DNA of 23,043 bases from the IMG/VR virus record IMGVR_UViG_3300033146_003702, positions 1 to 23,043 of that record. One strand, written 5' to 3'. A program made the translations under genes and the position numbers. Source of the stretch: a virus. Position 1 is the first letter of the stretch; each line of letters starts with the position of its first letter. Shown here one piece after another: positions 13,425 through 21,410 of the stretch. The notes below the pieces were generated by a model that had not been told where the DNA came from, ran no database searches, and saw nothing but the letters and a program-made list of their open reading frames with translations.

Positions 13425-14664
13425 AGGAAAAAAGGTATCAAAATTTAGACAAAAGATGAAGACAAAAGGCAAGAGTTCTATTGAAAAGCAGTTGAAAACT
13501 TCGTATGAATCAAAAGAAGGGTCAGGCAAGTTTAAAACATATCTGCAAGACTTGCCCCGCCCTAAATGGAAATGCACAAATGGTGACCATATTATTGACA
13601 TCATCCCTTGGTTTGCCGGCAACAACCACCCCACACTATCTGCAGAGGAAGATACTTATGCTGTGGATTTGTTTACCCATTCAAACGTTGGTGTTGTGGA
13701 AGAGCAAGTGGTCTGCCCTGCAATGACTTTTCAGGAACGCTGTCCTATTTGTGAACGAAAGAAATTTTTACAGGGAAAAGGGCTGTACGATGAAGATAAA
13801 AACCCTCTTAGGACTTCCCGTAGAATGGTGTACTATGTTGTTGTGTACGATACACCACAAGAAGAAGCAAAAGGGGTGCAGGTGTGGGAGTGTTCCCATC
13901 ATTTAGCAGAGAAGCAATTTATAGGATTGGCTAAAAATAGAAAAACTGGTGGGTACCGCTCCTTTGCCGACCCTGATAAAGGGAAATCTATTGAGTTTAC
14001 ACATGAGGGCAAAGGTGCAGGAACCAGATATACAGGGGTGCAGTTTGTTGATCGAGATGAACCAATTTCTGATGATATACTTGATCAAGCTGATTTTCCT
14101 TTAGATGAGTGTGTTGAAATTTTGACATACGATGAATTATTTGCTAAAGCTTTTCCTGATATTGACTCTATTACTGACACAGAAAAAATAGAAGAGCCAG
14201 CAGAAGAGCCAGCAGAAGAGCCAGCAGAAGAGCCAGCAGAAGAGCCAGCAGAAGAGCCAGCAGAAGAGCCAGCAGAGCCAGCAGAGCCAGCAGAGCCAGA
14301 AGAGCCAGAAGAGCCAGCAGGTAAGCCTACTTGTTTTGGTGATGCCGATTATTATGATAAAAATGATGATGAATGTATAGAATGTTCATTTTTTAAACTT
14401 TGTGGTAAAAAAGCAGCCCCTCCTTCAAAAGGGGAAAGAAAGAGGGGAAAAGTAGAAGAGCCAGCAGAAGAGCCGGCAGATAAGCCTACTTGTTTTGGTG
14501 ATATAGACGAATACGACCCTGCAGATAAAGTCTGTAGTAATTGTGCATTCTATACACCCTGTGGTAAAGCAGCCGACCCCACTCCAAATCCAAAAGGGGG
14601 GAAGAAAGTAGAAGGGTCAGAGGAAGAATTGCCAAAAGTAACAAGACGCAGAAGAAGAAGGTAG
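13417..14664 (+). CDS. gp32-like single-stranded DNA-binding protein with repeat tail and two Cys modules
   Basis: 415 residues from the ATG at 13417, preceded by AAAGGACAAGAAA. The basic N-terminus (1-30) corresponds to the gp32 cooperativity segment. The core OB-type domain contains His88-x11-Cys100-x8-Cys109-x2-Cys112 (CPICER), nearly the spacing of the T4 gp32 zinc site. From 259 to 301 there is an acidic EEPA repeat tail. Residues 306-329 and 359-382 are two Cys4 modules with identical spacing (C-x13-C-x2-C-x5-C) joined by a basic linker plus another EEPA copy. The C-terminus is RRRRRR, the opposite charge to the acidic tip of most SSBs. It coats single strands during replication and recombination; UvsY-like and RecA genes flank it. 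A terminator hairpin follows. Confidence 0.8.
   Translation: MAKGKKVSKFRQKMKTKGKSSIEKQLKTSYESKEGSGKFKTYLQDLPRPKWKCTNGDHIIDIIPWFAGNNHPTLSAEEDTYAVDLFTHSNVGVVEEQVVCPAMTFQERCPICERKKFLQGKGLYDEDKNPLRTSRRMVYYVVVYDTPQEEAKGVQVWECSHHLAEKQFIGLAKNRKTGGYRSFADPDKGKSIEFTHEGKGAGTRYTGVQFVDRDEPISDDILDQADFPLDECVEILTYDELFAKAFPDIDSITDTEKIEEPAEEPAEEPAEEPAEEPAEEPAEEPAEPAEPAEPEEPEEPAGKPTCFGDADYYDKNDDECIECSFFKLCGKKAAPPSKGERKRGKVEEPAEEPADKPTCFGDIDEYDPADKVCSNCAFYTPCGKAADPTPNPKGGKKVEGSEEELPKVTRRRRRR
14191..14319 (+). repeat. 12-base tandem repeat encoding EEPA units in SSB
   Basis: Seven exact codon-level copies of GAAGAGCCAGCA (14191-14274) are followed by shortened units (EPA, EPA, EP, EEP, EEPA). All are multiples of three, so copy-number changes stay in frame. 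The tract encodes an acidic, proline-spaced flexible tail. Confidence 0.95.
14323..14568 (+). repeat. Duplicated Cys4 module in the SSB C-terminus
   Basis: Two copies (14323-14409 and 14482-14568) begin with the same AAGCCTACTTGTTTTGGTGA and encode KPTCFGD..YD..., each with cysteine spacing 13, 2 and 5. Downstream bases have diverged, so this is an older duplication with a retained cysteine frame. Confidence 0.85.
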
Positions 14665-14680
14665 AGTTTGTATATTTTAG

Positions 14681-14715
14681 TATGGGGGGCTGTTCTTTTG
14701 GCCCCCCATATTTAT
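14681..14715 (+). terminator. Strong hairpin between SSB and RecA genes
   Basis: A perfect 10-bp stem, TATGGGGGGC (14681-14690) with GCCCCCCATA (14701-14710), has a 10-base loop. The following tract is only TTTAT, so it may be a weak terminator or an mRNA-stabilising 3' structure. AAGGAG for the next gene starts at 14716. Confidence 0.7.
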
Positions 14716-14731
14716 AAGGAGAATATATATA

Positions 14732-15772
14732 ATGGCCAAAATAAGCAGGCGCAGAAAAAGATTAGCAGAAGAAATTGAAGAAGAAATTGAAGAATCTGGT
14801 AAAAAATTATTATACACCCCTGTGCAGACAAAATTAATGATTAGCTCAGGTTCCACCCTGGTTGATTTGGCAATTAGTGGTGGGCGTGTGCGAGGGGGCG
14901 GCATTCCAGGTGGGATATTGGTAGAAATTTATGGAAGAAGCAGCAGTGGCAAAACTGCAATGGCAATGGAAATATGCGGTTCAGCCCAACACAAAAACGG
15001 CAGCGCAATGGTTCTTGACCCTGAAAGTCGTCTCGATAAAGAGTATGCAAAAACTTATGATGCAGAAATCCCCAAAGATAATTATTACCGCCCAAATACG
15101 GTTAATGAAGTTATCAGTAAAATACAGGAATGGGAACCTAAAGATACCAATGTCATAAATGCTTGTATTGTGGATAGTATTGCTGCCCTATCCACTGAAA
15201 ATGAGATGGATACTGAAGACAAACGAGGGCAGCAAAGGGCCAAAGATTTGTCTGCTGGTATGAGAAAAACTGCTCGAATAATATCGGTTCCACATAAATT
15301 GACTGTATTTACAAATCAAGTTCGTGCTGGCGATTATGGTGACGTGACTCCGGGCGGTTTTGCAGTTGGGTTTTATGCAATGCTTAGAATGCGATTACAG
15401 CCCGGTAAACCAAAGAAGATAGAGCAACAGAAAAAATTATCTTCTGGGGTGACTGTTAAAAAAGTAATTGGTGTTAATACTATGGTAACAATGGTAAAAA
15501 ATCATATTGATAACGAATATAGAACAGCACCACTATCTGTCATCTATGGTGTAGGGATTGATGATATACGTGCTAATTTACAGTGGTACAAAGATATGAC
15601 ACAGGGGCGTAAGTATGATTGTGTGACAAAAGAGTTTTCTTCTATGGATTCAGCCATCAGACACATTGAAAAAGAAAATCTGGAAGCTGATTTACGAGAA
15701 AATGTAATTGATTTATGGGAAGAAATTGAAAACAAATTTAGAAAAGATCGCAAAAAGAAAGTGAGGTTTTAA
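14732..15772 (+). CDS. RecA/UvsX-type recombinase
   Basis: 346 residues; start after AAGGAGAATATATATA. The N-terminal 25 residues are alternately basic and acidic (RRRKR, then EEIEEEIEE). Walker A is GRSSSGKT (68-75), DPESR (96-100) holds the glutamate that senses ATP, and Walker B is ACIVDSIAAL (Asp148). FTNQVRAGDYGD and TPGGFAVGFYAM match the L1/L2 DNA-binding surroundings of RecA-family proteins. It forms ATP-dependent filaments on single-stranded DNA and catalyses strand exchange, here with the SSB and UvsY-like protein upstream. Length is typical. Residues after 300 are highly charged and end KKKVRF. Confidence 0.9.
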   Translation: MAKISRRRKRLAEEIEEEIEESGKKLLYTPVQTKLMISSGSTLVDLAISGGRVRGGGIPGGILVEIYGRSSSGKTAMAMEICGSAQHKNGSAMVLDPESRLDKEYAKTYDAEIPKDNYYRPNTVNEVISKIQEWEPKDTNVINACIVDSIAALSTENEMDTEDKRGQQRAKDLSAGMRKTARIISVPHKLTVFTNQVRAGDYGDVTPGGFAVGFYAMLRMRLQPGKPKKIEQQKKLSSGVTVKKVIGVNTMVTMVKNHIDNEYRTAPLSVIYGVGIDDIRANLQWYKDMTQGRKYDCVTKEFSSMDSAIRHIEKENLEADLRENVIDLWEEIENKFRKDRKKKVRF

Positions 15773-15773
15773 A

Positions 15774-15998
15774 ATGGGGAAAGTAACCACAATCCAAAAA
15801 ACAATCACAATCCAAAAAACAGTACAAGAGAAGCAGTTCGAACCACTCAGTATCACTGTATCAGAAACAAGAGAATTGTCCTATTCTTCTGTTAAAGATT
15901 TACAACAACAAACAGATGCGTTTTTTGAAGACATCTTTTTTGATTTGAAAGACATGTTCTTACAGAAAGGAATGGATATAGGAGTTCTCAATGGCTAA
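15774..15998 (+). CDS. Small conserved phage protein of unknown function
   Basis: 74 residues; starts two bases after recA with GTGAGG upstream and overlaps the exonuclease gene by 8 bases. The N-terminus contains a near-duplicate (TTIQKTITIQKTVQ), then KQFEPLSITVSET, a beta-strand pattern with QFEP that I have seen in short phage proteins near recombination genes, and finally an amphipathic helix (LQQQTDAFFEDIFFDLKDMF). No catalytic or metal motif. A partner of RecA or the exonuclease is possible from its position only. Confidence 0.6.
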   Translation: MGKVTTIQKTITIQKTVQEKQFEPLSITVSETRELSYSSVKDLQQQTDAFFEDIFFDLKDMFLQKGMDIGVLNG

Positions 15999-16848
15999 AA
16001 CATTGTTAATTGATTGTCATTTTCTTGGGCACAGGGCCAGATTTATACATGGGGAGTTAATTACCCGTTCCGGGGTTCCATCAGGTGTTATTTTTGGGTT
16101 TTTAGACCAGATAAAAACACTAATGTATGCAATGGAAACCACTGATATTGTATTTTGTTGGGACTCTTTCCATTCTATCAGAAAAACAATGTCATCTGAA
16201 TATAAAAATAAGAAAGGAAAACCATTATCTCCTGTAGAAATACAATCTTTAAAGGTAGCAAAAGACCAGTTTAAGAAATTACGCAGGTCATTACTTCCTG
16301 ATATGGGATTTGTAAATAATTTTATTCAAAAGGGATACGAGGCTGATGATGTAATGGCCTCTATTGTTAATTCATACAAGAATAAAGAATTTGTGATTGC
16401 TTCTGCAGACCAAGACCTTTATCAATTACTTAATGACCACACCTCTATGTATGATATGAAAAAGAAAATATTATACACAGAGGCTTCCTTTGAAAAAGAG
16501 TTTGGCATCCCAATAAACAAGTGGCCGCAAGTAAAAGCCATTGCCGGATGTTCCAGTGATAATGTGATTGGAATTGAACGTGTGGGAGAAAAAACTGCCT
16601 GCTCTTATTTACGGGGAGAACTAAAATCCCATACCAAAGCATACGCTAAGATTGAGGCGCAGCAGGAGGAAATGCTACAACGCAACATGCCCCTTGTTAA
16701 ACTCCCTTTATCGGGAATAAACAAATTTATAATTAGGAAAAACAAATTAAATTTTGAGCATTTTTTAGATGTTTGCTATGCGTATGAATTTGAAAGTTTT
16801 ATTAACGGCCCCATTATTGAAGAATGGAGGACAATATTCAATGACTGA
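15991..16848 (+). CDS. FEN-type 5'-3' exonuclease / RNase H
   Basis: 285 residues; ATG preceded by GGAGTTCTCA. The metal-binding acidic residues of the FEN/PIN fold appear in order: Asp8 (LLIDCH), Asp58 (FCWDS), Glu117-Ala-Asp-Asp120 (YEADDVMAS), Asp140 and Asp142 (SADQDLYQL), and Asp190 in the helix-hairpin-helix region (KAIAGCSSDNVIGIERVGEK). It would remove RNA primers or 5' flaps during lagging-strand synthesis; the ligase at 17407 would then seal the nick. Because the polymerase at 9130 has a UDG-like rather than a 5' nuclease domain at its N-terminus, this separate gene supplies that activity. Confidence 0.9.
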   Translation: MAKTLLIDCHFLGHRARFIHGELITRSGVPSGVIFGFLDQIKTLMYAMETTDIVFCWDSFHSIRKTMSSEYKNKKGKPLSPVEIQSLKVAKDQFKKLRRSLLPDMGFVNNFIQKGYEADDVMASIVNSYKNKEFVIASADQDLYQLLNDHTSMYDMKKKILYTEASFEKEFGIPINKWPQVKAIAGCSSDNVIGIERVGEKTACSYLRGELKSHTKAYAKIEAQQEEMLQRNMPLVKLPLSGINKFIIRKNKLNFEHFLDVCYAYEFESFINGPIIEEWRTIFND

Positions 16849-17410
16849 AAAAACAGAATTAGCTAAGTACACAAGCAGGCGTGTTCGTACTGGAAAAGCC
16901 AAAGGAAGGAGACTACAAAAATATGTTGCGGGAAAAATCTCTGAAATGACTGGCATTTCTATGGGAAAAGATAGAGATATTGAATCAAGGGAAATGGGGC
17001 AAGCGGGGGTGGATATCAAACTATATGGGAAAGCAAAAGAGCTGTTTCCTTATGCCATTGAGTGCAAGAACGCACAAAATTGGAGTTTCAAAGGGTACAT
17101 CAAACAGGCCAGAGATAATAATACGGATGGTTGGGATAATTGGCTATTATTTGTTGGTAAAAACCACTTTAAACCGATTGTGCTTATGGAAGCCGATTTG
17201 TTTTTTGAATTATTTAATGGCATAGAATTATATGAAAAAACACTTAAATCTAAAGTGCAATGGAGTGTAGCAAAAAATGTAATAGCTGCCCGGAAAAAAA
17301 TAAAAGACAATCTTTTTATTTTTCATTGCATGAATGACAAAGAAGAGCGCTTTGCGATTATGGATGCAGATTTGTTTTTTAAACTATATGCAGAAAGGAT
17401 AATTAAATGA
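16841..17410 (+). CDS. PD-(D/E)XK-fold nuclease, possible Holliday junction resolvase
   Basis: 189 residues from the ATG at 16841 (GGAGGACAATATTCA upstream), overlapping the exonuclease gene by 8 bases. The catalytic pattern is GVDIKL (Asp58) followed by YAIECKN (Glu74, Lys76), the classic D-(x)n-ExK of this fold. The N-terminus is very basic (RRVRTGKAKGRRLQKY), consistent with DNA binding. The ligase gene starts in the overlapping ATGA at 17407. In this setting (RecA, FEN, ligase, Mre11) a structure-specific or junction-resolving nuclease is the best guess; an ssDNA nuclease or a homing-type enzyme are alternatives. Confidence 0.68.
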   Translation: MTEKTELAKYTSRRVRTGKAKGRRLQKYVAGKISEMTGISMGKDRDIESREMGQAGVDIKLYGKAKELFPYAIECKNAQNWSFKGYIKQARDNNTDGWDNWLLFVGKNHFKPIVLMEADLFFELFNGIELYEKTLKSKVQWSVAKNVIAARKKIKDNLFIFHCMNDKEERFAIMDADLFFKLYAERIIK

Positions 17411-18717
17411 AAAAATACCAAAAGTTTTTTCAAAAATTAGAAAAAGCCAATGGAACTATAAATAAAAAAATTCTTTTAAATGACATGCTACAAGACGCGG
17501 TATTCCAGCGCATTTGTAATTTGGCATTAAACCCCAAATACTCATTTAAAATAGCATCAGTATCCCCGCCCTTGTTCCCAAAAGAAAAGAAAACAACTGG
17601 GGATATACTTGATTTATTAGAACAATTTGCTGAACAATCAGGGGTGTCTAAAGAGGACAAAAAACAATTAGTTTCCTACTGCACTACCCCCGCTAAAGTA
17701 GACGTGGTTAATCGGATATTGCGTAAAAATTTAGGGTGTTCTGTGGCAGCAGCAGCAATTAATAAAGCATGCCCCGGTCTTATTCCAGTATTTTCTTATC
17801 AACGGTGTTCTACATTTAAAAAAATAGACAATATAACTTTCCCTGCTTTAATTCAGCCAAAAATGGACGGCCTCTTTACAAATGTATTTTCAAATAAAGT
17901 GCTTTCAAGGAAAGGAAAGCCCTTTCTTTTTTGTTCAACGAAATTATACAGAGATATAAAAAAATTACATGATTGTGCTGAAAAAGAATATATTTTTTTA
18001 GGGGAGGGCTTGGCTACTTCTCCTAAAACTGGTGAAATTTTAGACAGACAAACAAGTAATGGTATTTTGACTAAAGCAATCAAAGGCACAATTTCTGAAA
18101 GTGAAAGTGAAAGTGTGGTATTTATTTTTTGGGACATAGTGCCACTTAGTAAATGGTCTGCAGGAAAATCATACCATATTCCTTATGAAGAACGGTTAGC
18201 TTTATTGGATACAATCCTTGAGGAATGCGACAATCCCCGATTTCAGACTATCCCAACTTTTTGTGCAGAAACAAAAGAAAAAGCAGTGCAAATTGCAGAG
18301 GGGTTTATTGAAGATGGGGGGGAGGGTGCCGTAGTCAAATCAAAGAATTTTATTTGGTGTAATTCCACATCTAAATTTATGATTAAAATAAAAGCAGAGG
18401 AAACCTGTGATTTAGTTATTGTTGATTGGGAATATGGTAAAGCTGGTGGAAAGTATGAACATGGCTTAGGAGGATATGTTTGTGAAACAAGGGATGGGAA
18501 GTTGCGGGTCACAGTAGGTACTGGATTATTAGAAAAATATAGATTATCAAAAACAGAAGTATTTGATAATGCAATCGGAAAAATTGTTGAAGTTACTTAT
18601 GGGAATAAAATACAAGATAAAAAAGGAAGTTTGTATTCTCTATATTTACCAAGATTTGTAGGCAATCCATTTAGAGTTGACAAAGATATTGCAGATTCAA
18701 TAGAGGAGGTTGAATAA
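17407..18717 (+). CDS. ATP-dependent DNA ligase
   Basis: 436 residues; start overlaps the preceding stop by four bases (ATGA). The nucleotidyltransferase motifs are present: motif I KMDG with adenylated Lys152, motif III FLGEGL (Glu200), motif IIIa FIFWDIVP, motif IV EDGGEGAVVK (Glu306) and motif V MIKIKA (Lys327, Lys329). The N-terminal ~130 residues form the helical DNA-binding region seen in T4-type ligases, and the C-terminal OB fold ends PRFVG. It seals nicks with ATP. Length is a little below T4 ligase (487). One-base overlap (TAATG) with the next gene. Confidence 0.93.
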   Translation: MKKYQKFFQKLEKANGTINKKILLNDMLQDAVFQRICNLALNPKYSFKIASVSPPLFPKEKKTTGDILDLLEQFAEQSGVSKEDKKQLVSYCTTPAKVDVVNRILRKNLGCSVAAAAINKACPGLIPVFSYQRCSTFKKIDNITFPALIQPKMDGLFTNVFSNKVLSRKGKPFLFCSTKLYRDIKKLHDCAEKEYIFLGEGLATSPKTGEILDRQTSNGILTKAIKGTISESESESVVFIFWDIVPLSKWSAGKSYHIPYEERLALLDTILEECDNPRFQTIPTFCAETKEKAVQIAEGFIEDGGEGAVVKSKNFIWCNSTSKFMIKIKAEETCDLVIVDWEYGKAGGKYEHGLGGYVCETRDGKLRVTVGTGLLEKYRLSKTEVFDNAIGKIVEVTYGNKIQDKKGSLYSLYLPRFVGNPFRVDKDIADSIEEVE

Positions 18718-18959
18718 TGAGTAGGCTTAATCGTAGAAAAAGAGAAGTGGTGGCGAAAGAACCAACTCAAAAATACAATGGCCATTATGCTGGTGGTGGT
18801 TTTATTTTTAAACCCGGCAAATGCAGAACGAAAAGAACACATAATTTTGGAGAGGGGGATTGTGTAGATGTGGCCATTTGTATGACAAAATGCTACCCCA
18901 TGCTTTGTAAAACCGCCGCTTCTGTGTTGTTACCCATTGATAAGGGGGTTTGGAGATAA
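18717..18959 (+). CDS. 80-residue Cys-rich basic protein of unknown function
   Basis: The start overlaps the ligase stop (TAATG) with GAGGAGGTTGAA upstream. The N-terminus is basic (RLNRRKREVVAK), followed by Gly-rich YNGHYAGGGFIF and a C-terminal half with Cys at CRTKRTHNFGEGDC and ICMTKCYPMLC: five cysteines plus two histidines, suggesting a zinc site or disulfides. I do not recognise it. It lies between ligase and the Rad50-like gene and is expressed with them. Confidence 0.6.
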   Translation: MSRLNRRKREVVAKEPTQKYNGHYAGGGFIFKPGKCRTKRTHNFGEGDCVDVAICMTKCYPMLCKTAASVLLPIDKGVWR

Positions 18960-18961
18960 TT

Positions 18962-20056
18962 ATGATAAAAACGATTGATATACAGGGGTTTCAGTCTCAT
19001 TTAAATACTACTTTATATTTACACCCAGGTTTAAATGTAGTATTTGGAGAAACAGATTCAGGGAAGAGTGCTATTTACCGGGCTTTGGAGTTTGCAGCAC
19101 TAAACAAGCTGCCCCGCATTAAATCAAATGGCAATCGTGATGAGTATATTAATTGGGATTTGAAAGATAATAACTCTGCTACTATACGAATTGAATTTGA
19201 TGATGGCACCTTTATTGAACGAGAAAAAACCCCAACTGGAAAAATAAACCAATATAACATTACTGGATTTGATGAACCATTAGTGGCACTGAGACAACAA
19301 TTACCAAAAGAGGTGTTTGCTATATCAAAAATGGAGGCGGCTAATTTTCAAAGCCAAAAACATCTGTATTTTCTTTTAAATGAATCAGCAGGCACAGTAG
19401 CAAAGGAATTTAATAAACTTTCTAATATTGAGATTTCTGATATTATCCTTAAATTGCTGCGGTCAGATAGTTTGTTGGCTAATTCCCAAATTAAAGCAGC
19501 GGATACTGAAATTAAACGATTAGATAATGAACTCCATAAATATAATTCCTTGGAAGAAGCACAAAAGGAATTTTATAAATTAGAAAAATTAGAAAAAACC
19601 ATAAAGAAATACTCAGATAAATGTGAAACACTGGTTGAAGTGTATAACCAGTTTATTGATACTTCTGAAGAATTGGAAAAATTTAAACCTGTTTCCTTTG
19701 CAGCAAAAGAAGCAAAAAAATTAAAAAAACAAGAGGAAGTTATTTTTGAGTTAAAAGAAACAAGAGATGCGTCTTTCCTGCTAAGCCAGCAACTCATAGC
19801 AGCAAAAAGAGAGCTTGGGGCATACAAACACATAGCCCCTGCAAAAAAACAGCTTAAAAAGCTAATCACAGAACAAAAGAAAATTGATGCGTTAGAAACA
19901 ACATTTGCTGTGTGGGTAGCTGTTTATAATTCTTATGTAGAATTGCAAGAAAATGATGTTACTTCTGAACTTTCTAAAGCAGAAAAAGCATTAGATACAA
20001 TGCAAAAGCATTTGCGTGTGTGTCCTCTTTGTAAATCACCATTTAAAGGAAAATAA
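18962..20056 (+). CDS. Rad50/SbcC-like protein comprising only the N-terminal half
   Basis: 364 residues from the ATG at 18962, with GGAG at 18952; the frame also contains a TTG at 18950. MIKTIDIQGFQSH opens the SMC/Rad50 N-lobe, with Walker A GETDSGKS (29-36) and a Gln-loop region (FQSQ, about 130). From about 165 to 345 the chain is coiled coil, ending in the zinc-hook CPLC (354-357) seven residues before the stop. The second coiled coil and the C-lobe (ABC signature, Walker B, D-loop) are absent, and no matching gene follows in this window. The SbcD/Mre11 gene begins one base after. It may pair with a separate C-lobe protein or act as a single-lobe protein; a sequencing frameshift is less likely because the downstream frame starts cleanly. 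Confidence 0.78.
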   Translation: MIKTIDIQGFQSHLNTTLYLHPGLNVVFGETDSGKSAIYRALEFAALNKLPRIKSNGNRDEYINWDLKDNNSATIRIEFDDGTFIEREKTPTGKINQYNITGFDEPLVALRQQLPKEVFAISKMEAANFQSQKHLYFLLNESAGTVAKEFNKLSNIEISDIILKLLRSDSLLANSQIKAADTEIKRLDNELHKYNSLEEAQKEFYKLEKLEKTIKKYSDKCETLVEVYNQFIDTSEELEKFKPVSFAAKEAKKLKKQEEVIFELKETRDASFLLSQQLIAAKRELGAYKHIAPAKKQLKKLITEQKKIDALETTFAVWVAVYNSYVELQENDVTSELSKAEKALDTMQKHLRVCPLCKSPFKGK

Positions 20057-20057
20057 A

Positions 20058-20996
20058 ATGAAAATATTATGTTGTGCTGATATACATATCACTGACCAAA
20101 AACCTAAATTTAGAACATCCAAATATACAAACCAGTTATTTAACAAATTAGATTGGATACTCAAGGTTGCGAAAGAGGAAAACTGTTCAGTAATTGCAAA
20201 TGCAGGAGATTTGTTTGATACTTCAAATATTTCTTATTCTTTGTATACCAGAACAGTACGAACATTTAAAAAAGGCACTGTTGATTTTTTAACCATAGCG
20301 GGACAGCATGATTTACGTTGGCATACCACTCCACTTGAAGATACTCCTTTAGGAGCATTAGAAGCATCAGGATTTGTTATAGTTCCCGATGAAACCACTG
20401 TGTATAAACGAAACGTACATTTTTATAATATGGGGTGGGGACAAGAAGCACCAAAGAGTATTAACCAAGAAAATGTTAATATTTTATTAATACATACCAT
20501 GGTTACAAAAGCAGGACCATTATTTGAAGGACAAGAAGTAACCGCATATACTACTGGAAAAGCGCTACTTAAACGATACAAAGAATTTGATTTTATTATT
20601 TCAGGTGACAACCACGAAACACACACAACTACAGTTAATGGGAGAATAAATATTAATCCAGGCTCTTTGATGCGAAAACGAAAAGATCAAATAGATCACC
20701 AGCCCTGTATTTATATTTTAGATACTGTGAAGGGAAAAGCAAAACAAATATTTATTCCCGTAGAACCAGTAGAAGATGTTTTTGAATTAGAAAAAATAGA
20801 AACTGAGTTAGAAAAAAAAGAAACTGAAAAAGCTAATATCTCAAAATTTACTGATGCCCTGACTTCAACATTAGCAGCCCCTAAATTTATTGATACTCTG
20901 CAAAACATAATTACCGTCAATAAAATTAAGAAAAACACAAAAACCCTTTTGGACAATAAAATTGAAGAAGCAAAAAAAGAAATAGAAAGCACTTGA
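20058..20996 (+). CDS. Mre11/SbcD/gp47-type nuclease
   Basis: 312 residues from the ATG at 20058 (AAAGGAAAATAAA upstream). Metallophosphoesterase motifs in order: DIHITD (Asp8, His10), NAGDLFD (Asp51), GQHDLR (82-87, Gln in place of the usual Asn of GNHD), LLIHTM (His146) and SGDNHETH (182-189). The C-terminal ~70 residues are charged and helical and probably bind the Rad50-like coiled coil. The complex processes DNA ends for recombination. The stop codon TGA lies within the -35 hexamer of P3. Confidence 0.87.
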   Translation: MKILCCADIHITDQKPKFRTSKYTNQLFNKLDWILKVAKEENCSVIANAGDLFDTSNISYSLYTRTVRTFKKGTVDFLTIAGQHDLRWHTTPLEDTPLGALEASGFVIVPDETTVYKRNVHFYNMGWGQEAPKSINQENVNILLIHTMVTKAGPLFEGQEVTAYTTGKALLKRYKEFDFIISGDNHETHTTTVNGRININPGSLMRKRKDQIDHQPCIYILDTVKGKAKQIFIPVEPVEDVFELEKIETELEKKETEKANISKFTDALTSTLAAPKFIDTLQNIITVNKIKKNTKTLLDNKIEEAKKEIEST

Positions 20997-21021
20997 CAAA
21001 TTATACATATTATGATATACA
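20993..21021 (+). promoter_or_regulatory. Sigma70/sigmaA-type promoter with extended -10 (P3)
   Basis: TTGACA (20993-20998) overlaps the SbcD stop codon, with a 17-base spacer, TATACA (21016-21021), and TATG at 21011-21014. Same TTGACAAA-N10-TATGATA layout as P1 and P2. It should drive the accessory genes from 21092 on, with a leader of about 64 bases. Confidence 0.8.
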
Positions 21022-21091
21022 ATGTACTAAGTAATCAGCAGAGTTTTGTAATTAATCCGTTTAAAAAGGGGGAATTAAGAGGTGCCAAACA

Positions 21092-21391
21092 ATGAATAGT
21101 TTATTATCAGAAGAAGTCAATACAGCTTTTATGAATATCAGCAATGATATAGCAGATATTGCTTATAATAATGGTATGTATGATTGGTTGTTTGGGTTTT
21201 TCACATTGTCGATAGACGAAAACCAGAGCTGTATTATATCATTTTTAAAGATGGAAATTTGGTGCAGTGAGAACGATGAACGAGATTATGTTGAAGATAA
21301 TGATGAGTATGAACCACTGGAACCGTATCTACGAAAAGAAATTAAGAAAATCCTAACCATGATATTGTCGTTTATTGCTATTAAAATTTAA
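21092..21391 (+). CDS. 99-residue acidic protein of unknown function
   Basis: First gene after P3; AAGAGGTG lies 8 bases before the ATG. The product is acidic (SENDERDYVEDNDEYEPLEP in the middle) with a helical N-terminal half (DIADIAYNNGMYDWLFGFF) and a hydrophobic C-terminal helix (IKKILTMILSFIAIKI). Small, acidic and first in an early-type transcript is typical of phage host-takeover or DNA-mimic proteins, but nothing here proves that. Not recognised. Confidence 0.6.
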   Translation: MNSLLSEEVNTAFMNISNDIADIAYNNGMYDWLFGFFTLSIDENQSCIISFLKMEIWCSENDERDYVEDNDEYEPLEPYLRKEIKKILTMILSFIAIKI

Positions 21392-21410
21392 GGAAGAGGA
21401 GGATTTTGGA

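Noticed and set aside
13245-13634. Minus-strand 129-codon frame opposite the SSB gene start.
   Set aside because: Antisense to two well-supported overlapping genes; hydrophobic by composition only.
14124-14155. TTGACA within the SSB gene as an internal promoter.
   Set aside because: The matching -10 position reads TAAAGC, a poor fit, and no gene starts close behind.
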